Source of the DNA: Deltaproteobacteria bacterium UBA6601
GTDB taxonomy: Bacteria; Myxococcota_A; UBA796; UBA9615
NCBI GenBank assembly: GCA_002433485.1
Contig: DJIF01000136.1
Location: 33,187 to 97,186 of the forward strand
Reading direction: 5' to 3'
DNA: 64,000 nucleotides
The position numbers were made by a program, and so were the translations under genes. Below the pieces are notes generated by a model, which worked only from the letters and a program-made list of their open reading frames with translations, had not been told where the DNA came from and did not search any database. Shown piece by piece: positions 60,208 to 64,000 of the stretch (its first letter is position 1; every line of letters begins with the position of its first letter).

Positions 60208-61067
60208 GCAGGCAAACAGGAATTCTCGCCGAAATTGTGCGGCGCAAGCGCTGGGAAAGAGACATCCTGCGCGATGCACTGCGCGGACAACCGCGCATTG
60301 ATCCCGCCTCGCCGTGGCTGCCCGAACCCGAGCTCCTGGAACGAGCGGGCAGGTTCTTAAAAGCCGGTGGCTGCGAGCGCCAACGCCGCTCGCTGGTCGC
60401 CGCACTGCAGGACCCAAAGCGGCTCACGGTGATCGCTGAAATCAAGCGAAGCTCACCTTCGGCCGGACGCTTTGCTCAATGGCAAGATCCCACCCAACTG
60501 GCGGAAGCCTACGCAGCAAGCGGAGCCCAGGCCCTGTCGGTACTCACTGACACCCACTTCTTCGATGGATCGCCGCGCTTTTTAGGCCAGTGCCGAGCTG
60601 TCTTTCCGGGACCTGTGCTGCGCAAGGACTTTCTCGCCGACGAGGCCGATCTTGCCATCTCGGCCGCCCTGGGCGCTGACGCCGTACTGCTCATCGTCCG
60701 TCTGCTGGGTGCACAGACCGCAGGGATGCTGCGGGCCGCTCGTTGCTATGATCTAGAAGTATTGGTCGAGGTTCACAACCAACGCGAGCTGGATCTGGCA
60801 ATGGCCTGCGGCGCGAGCCTTATGGGAATCAACAATCGGGACCTGGATGACTTCTCCGTTGATCTCGAGCGGAGCGAACAACTCATGACCCAAATCCCCA
60901 GTCCCATCGGGGTAGTATCCGAGTCAGGAATCGGCACCCCGGAAGACGCTGTTCGCATGCGCCGTGCCGGAGCCGACGCCATCCTGGTGGGTCAGGCCCT
61001 GGCGGAACGCGACGGAGAAGGTCTGGCTGACCTTCAGATCGAGCAAAAAAGAGGACACCGGCGATGA
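60204..61067 (+). CDS. trpC: Indole-3-glycerol phosphate synthase
   Basis: 287 residues, GTG start sharing GTGA with the trpD stop. It closes the indole ring from CdRP. Active-site segments IAEIKRSSPSAG, LRKDFLADE, LLIVRLLG, VEVHNQREL, MGINNRDL and VSESGIGTPED are all intact. Stand-alone, not fused to TrpF as in E. coli. Overlaps trpF by ATGA. Confidence 0.95.
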   Translation: MSRQTGILAEIVRRKRWERDILRDALRGQPRIDPASPWLPEPELLERAGRFLKAGGCERQRRSLVAALQDPKRLTVIAEIKRSSPSAGRFAQWQDPTQLAEAYAASGAQALSVLTDTHFFDGSPRFLGQCRAVFPGPVLRKDFLADEADLAISAALGADAVLLIVRLLGAQTAGMLRAARCYDLEVLVEVHNQRELDLAMACGASLMGINNRDLDDFSVDLERSEQLMTQIPSPIGVVSESGIGTPEDAVRMRRAGADAILVGQALAERDGEGLADLQIEQKRGHRR

Positions 61068-61741
61068 CGGCAACAGAGAATCGACGCAAGCTGCTGATCA
61101 AGGTTTGTGGCTTCACCGAGCCCGACCAACTGCGCCAGGCCGGAGCCATCGGCATCGACCTCGCCGGGGTCCTCCTCTGGCCGGGCAGCGAGCGAGCGGT
61201 AACAACCGAGCAAGCCCATCAACTAAGCGCCGCTGCAAGCGCCTGCGAAGTAGGCCTGGTGGGTGTCTTCGTCGACGAACCGACCGACATCCTCACCCGG
61301 TCCTACCGAGAGCTGAACCTGACCATCGCCCAACTCCACGGAGATGAGCGCCCCGTCGATGTAGAGCAACTTGCCCGCGAAGGACTGCGGGTCTGGAAGA
61401 GCCTGAAGATGTCACCAGGCTTTCATCCCGACCAGGTCCGAGCCTTCTGGGAGGCCGGCGCGGAAGCGGTATTACTGGATGCCTGGCACCCGCATCTGCA
61501 GGGTGGCACAGGTCAACAGGTGGATTGGCAGGTAGCGGCCCGCCTCGCTGCGCAAGGGCCGCTGATTCTTGCTGGCGGACTCTCAGCAGACAACGCAGAA
61601 CGAGCAGTAGAGATGGTCCGGCCCATGGGGCTGGATGCATCCTCAGCACTCGAACGCATCCCCGGCCACAAGGATATGGACCTGGTGAAGGGCTACGTGG
61701 ATGCGGCTCGCCGCGGTCTGGAAGCAAGCAGGAACAACTGA
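61064..61741 (+). CDS. trpF: Phosphoribosylanthranilate isomerase
   Basis: 225 residues. It isomerises PRA to CdRP. The catalytic Cys is in KVCGFTEPDQL, and the general acid Asp in VLLDAWHP; LAGGLSADNAERAVEM and LDASSALERIPGHKD (phosphate loop) follow. Slightly longer loops than typical but all key blocks present. Four bases before trpB. Confidence 0.93.
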   Translation: MTATENRRKLLIKVCGFTEPDQLRQAGAIGIDLAGVLLWPGSERAVTTEQAHQLSAAASACEVGLVGVFVDEPTDILTRSYRELNLTIAQLHGDERPVDVEQLAREGLRVWKSLKMSPGFHPDQVRAFWEAGAEAVLLDAWHPHLQGGTGQQVDWQVAARLAAQGPLILAGGLSADNAERAVEMVRPMGLDASSALERIPGHKDMDLVKGYVDAARRGLEASRNN

Positions 61742-61745
61742 ACAG

Positions 61746-62936
61746 ATGACTGGGCCCTTTGACCCGCAGGGGCGCTATGGGCGCTATGGGGGCGCCTTTG
61801 TCCCGGAAACCCTGGTGGAACCCCTGTACGAGCTGTGCAGCGCCTGGGACAGCGTACGCAAAGATCCCCAATTCCACGCCGAGCTCAAGGAACTGCTCAG
61901 CCACTGGGCCGGCCGCCCCACCCCGCTCAGCTACGCCCCGCGCCTCACGGAACACCTGGGTGGACCGCAGCTGTGGCTCAAGCGCGAGGACCTCAACCAC
62001 ACCGGGGCTCATAAGCTCAACAACGCCCTGGGCCAGGCGCTGCTGGCCCGGCGCATGGGCAAGACCCACATCATCGCCGAGACCGGTGCCGGCCAACATG
62101 GGGTCGCCACTGCCACCGCCTGCGCCAGGCTTGGGCTGGACTGCACCGTGTTTATGGGCACGATTGATGCTGAGCGACAGGCACTTAACGTGTACCGAAT
62201 GCAGCTCCTGGGAGCCCGAGTCCGCCGGGTCGACTCAGGCTCAAGGACCCTCAAAGATGCCATTAACGAAGCCCTGCGGCATTGGGTTGCCGATAGCGCA
62301 AGCACCTACTATCTGCTCGGCTCAGCCCTGGGACCGCACCCCTACCCGAGCATCGTTCGGGAGTTGCAATCGATCATCGGTCTAGAGGCTCGGGCTCAGG
62401 TACTGGAGCGCTGCGGCCAACTGCCGGACCTGTTGGTCGCCTGCGTCGGCGGTGGCTCCAACGCCATCGGCCTGTTTCACCCCTTCCGCGATGACCCCTG
62501 CCGCATGATCGGGGTCGAAGCCGGCGGGGAGGGACCGGGCTCTGGGCGGCATGCCGCTCGCTTTGCAGGGGGGAGCGTGGGCGTTCTACACGGCACTCGC
62601 ACCTGGTTGCTGCAGGACGAGTGGGGTCAGATCCTAGAGACCCACTCCGTGTCCGCCGGTCTGGACTACCCAGCCGTGGGCCCCGAGCATGCCTTCCTCC
62701 GCGAACAGGGTCGGGTGGAGTTCTCCTATGCCACCGACCAACAAGCCCTCAAAGCCTTCCGGCTGTGCAGCGAATTGGAGGGCATCATCCCGGCTCTGGA
62801 GAGCAGCCATGCGCTGGCCTGGGTGCTGCATGAGTGCGCAGCGATGAAGCGCGATGAGGTAGTCCTGCTCAACCTCAGCGGCCGAGGCGACAAAGACGTC
62901 GCCCAGGTCGCCGCACTGGACGGCAAGCGGCTGTGA
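61746..62936 (+). CDS. trpB: Tryptophan synthase beta chain
   Basis: 396 residues from ATG 61746; an upstream in-frame codon in trpF is rejected because the family begins at GRYGRYGGAFVPE. It joins indole and serine. The PLP Lys is in HTGAHKLNNALGQAL, the phosphate loop is VGGGSNAIG, and the catalytic Glu in ETGAGQHGVATA. It is a TrpB1-type chain expected to complex with TrpA. Stop overlaps trpA by GTGA. Confidence 0.96.
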   Translation: MTGPFDPQGRYGRYGGAFVPETLVEPLYELCSAWDSVRKDPQFHAELKELLSHWAGRPTPLSYAPRLTEHLGGPQLWLKREDLNHTGAHKLNNALGQALLARRMGKTHIIAETGAGQHGVATATACARLGLDCTVFMGTIDAERQALNVYRMQLLGARVRRVDSGSRTLKDAINEALRHWVADSASTYYLLGSALGPHPYPSIVRELQSIIGLEARAQVLERCGQLPDLLVACVGGGSNAIGLFHPFRDDPCRMIGVEAGGEGPGSGRHAARFAGGSVGVLHGTRTWLLQDEWGQILETHSVSAGLDYPAVGPEHAFLREQGRVEFSYATDQQALKAFRLCSELEGIIPALESSHALAWVLHECAAMKRDEVVLLNLSGRGDKDVAQVAALDGKRL

Positions 62937-63745
62937 AGGCAAAGCATCTAAGCCCAATCCAACAGCGCTTTGAACTGCTCAGCCGGCAAGGACGCAAGGC
63001 CTTTGTCCCTTACCTGTCCCTGGGCAACCCCGAGTTGGGCAGCTGCCGCGATCTGGCCTTGATGCTGGAGGACTGCGGCGCCGACATCCTGGAGTTGGGC
63101 CTGCCCTTTACCGACCCCATTGCCGATGGACCCACCAACCAGCGCGCAGCTCAGCGTGCCATTGAAGCAGGCATACGGGCCGAGCACCTCGCCGAACTCA
63201 CCGCAGAGTTGCGCGGCATCGGTTTCTCCCTGCCGATCGTGCTGTTCACCTACTACAACCCGCTGATTCAGCTACGCCGGCGAGGGCTACTGGGCGACCT
63301 TCTCAAGGACATCGACGGAGTCCTGGTCACCGATCTTCCCCCTGAGGAAGCCCAGGAACATATTGGCAGCTGCCGCGAGTCCCAGCTCGACACCATCTTT
63401 CTAGCCTCACCCACCACGCCCAGTTCCCGACTTGCTCAGATCTGCGCGGTGAGCAGCGGCTTCCTGTACTGCGTCAGCAGCGAGGGCGTCACGGGCTCTC
63501 GGAGCGAGCTGCCAAAAGAGCTGGAGAGTCGCGTGACCGAGCTGAAGCAGACCTCGGCGCTACCCGTTTGTGTCGGCTTTGGCATCTCCCGCCGAGAACA
63601 GGCCGAGCGGGTCTGCCAGGTCGCTGATGGCTACGTCATCGGCAGCGCCCTGGGTGCGGTAATTGAAGACGCCTGGCTGGGCGGTGCCGACCCGGTAGCT
63701 GCCGCTCGGGAATTCGTGCGCAAGGTCGACCCCCGAGGGCCCTGA
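62933..63745 (+). CDS. trpA: Tryptophan synthase alpha chain
   Basis: 270 residues, GTG start. It cleaves indole-3-glycerol phosphate to indole. Catalytic Glu and Asp are in LELGLPFTDPIADGP; YLSLGNPELG, LVTDLPPEEA and GFGISRREQAERV follow the family. Last gene of the trp operon. Confidence 0.95.
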   Translation: MKAKHLSPIQQRFELLSRQGRKAFVPYLSLGNPELGSCRDLALMLEDCGADILELGLPFTDPIADGPTNQRAAQRAIEAGIRAEHLAELTAELRGIGFSLPIVLFTYYNPLIQLRRRGLLGDLLKDIDGVLVTDLPPEEAQEHIGSCRESQLDTIFLASPTTPSSRLAQICAVSSGFLYCVSSEGVTGSRSELPKELESRVTELKQTSALPVCVGFGISRREQAERVCQVADGYVIGSALGAVIEDAWLGGADPVAAAREFVRKVDPRGP

Positions 63746-63916
63746 TTACCGCGGTCCGCAACCGTCGTCGAGCCGGTAGCGACCATGGCTGATTCCGGGG
63801 AAGGAAGCACTTGCCGAGAGGCTGCCTCTGGTGCAAGACTCTCTCTCCGCAGTGCATCGCAGGCCCGATTGGGAGGGGGTCAGCGAGTCGCCTCCTACCT
63901 CCCGGAGACCAGATCC

Positions 63917-64000
63917 ATGCTCCACTATGCACGGCGGCTTGCGACCACCGACTTCGTCTCCTATGCGGCCCTCACCCTCAGCCTGTGCCTGGCACTGCCA
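63917..64000 (+). CDS. Start of a membrane protein (possibly CDP-alcohol phosphatidyltransferase-like)
   Basis: ATG at 63917 with GGAG nine bases upstream; 28 residues (MLHYARRLATTDFVSYAALT onward) run off the right edge. The short basic start followed by ATTDFVSYAALTLSLCLALP resembles the N-terminus of CDP-alcohol phosphatidyltransferases, but the fragment is too short to name. The 171 bp between trpA and this start show no gene. Confidence 0.45.
   Translation, partial: MLHYARRLATTDFVSYAALTLSLCLALP

Overview
The window is about 64 kb of GC-rich chromosomal DNA from a Gram-negative bacterium. Outer-membrane and envelope markers (Pal, a KdsB-like CMP-sugar synthetase, about a dozen predicted lipoproteins) rule out a Gram-positive host. 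Several MopE-type DxDGDG/GDCDD metal-binding repeat proteins, a DUF2914 lipoprotein, Asp-rich 'DDDDSA' mini-lipoproteins, a MYXO-CTERM-like tail and a good sigma-54 promoter point to a Myxococcota/Bradymonadota-like deltaproteobacterial lineage. That assignment is an inference from gene style, not a marker-gene placement. No phage, transposase, tRNA, rRNA or CRISPR array was recognised.

Layout. 1-4.6 kb: nucleoside salvage operon (CNT permease end, PNP, cytidine deaminase) running into RNase D and a GT4 glycosyltransferase. 4.6-13.6 kb: a MopE-thioredoxin lipoprotein, a giant membrane spermidine-synthase-like protein, an acyltransferase, a short-chain epimerase, a homocysteine methyltransferase-like enzyme and a secreted beta-helix-type protein. 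13.7-15.1 kb: class 3 aldehyde dehydrogenase. 15.2-20.3 kb (minus): UDP-glucose dehydrogenase and UDP-xylose synthase, which together would make UDP-xylose, then an NhaC-type antiporter and a TPR membrane protein. 20.3-24.8 kb: GntR regulator, a large Ig-like lipoprotein, and an inverted pair of tiny lipoprotein genes around a hairpin-rich spacer. 24.9-36.2 kb: PfkB kinase, DUF2914 lipoprotein, GMC oxidoreductase with its Tat-exported small subunit, FAH-family hydrolase, Pal, TPP enzyme, DUF2062 protein, helical phasin-like protein, aminopeptidase P. 36.2-37.8 kb: a 1.5 kb stretch with no convincing protein gene but many tetraloop hairpins and a U-tailed terminator on the minus strand, a candidate large structured RNA. 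37.8-41.3 kb: two tandem, co-oriented MopE-repeat lipoproteins. 41.4-50.9 kb: CMP-sugar synthetase, class V aminotransferase, glyoxalase II, two lipoproteins, a 1145-residue coiled-coil protein and a SpoIID-domain protein. 51-56.9 kb (minus): homocysteine methyltransferase/MTHFR fusion, HAD-enoyl-CoA hydratase fusion, a third MopE-repeat lipoprotein and GTP cyclohydrolase II. 57.0-63.7 kb: a complete, tightly overlapping trpEGDCFBA operon, then the start of a membrane protein.

Most of the window is ordinary housekeeping metabolism in short operons with ATGA/GTGA overlaps. The parts that deserve attention are (i) the inverted mini-lipoprotein pair, whose signal-peptide DNA is identical over 71 nt while the mature tails differ, (ii) the structured spacer and sigma-54-like promoter between them, (iii) the putative ~1.2 kb minus-strand RNA at 36.3-37.45 kb, and (iv) the family of MopE-repeat lipoproteins, including one fused to a thioredoxin domain.
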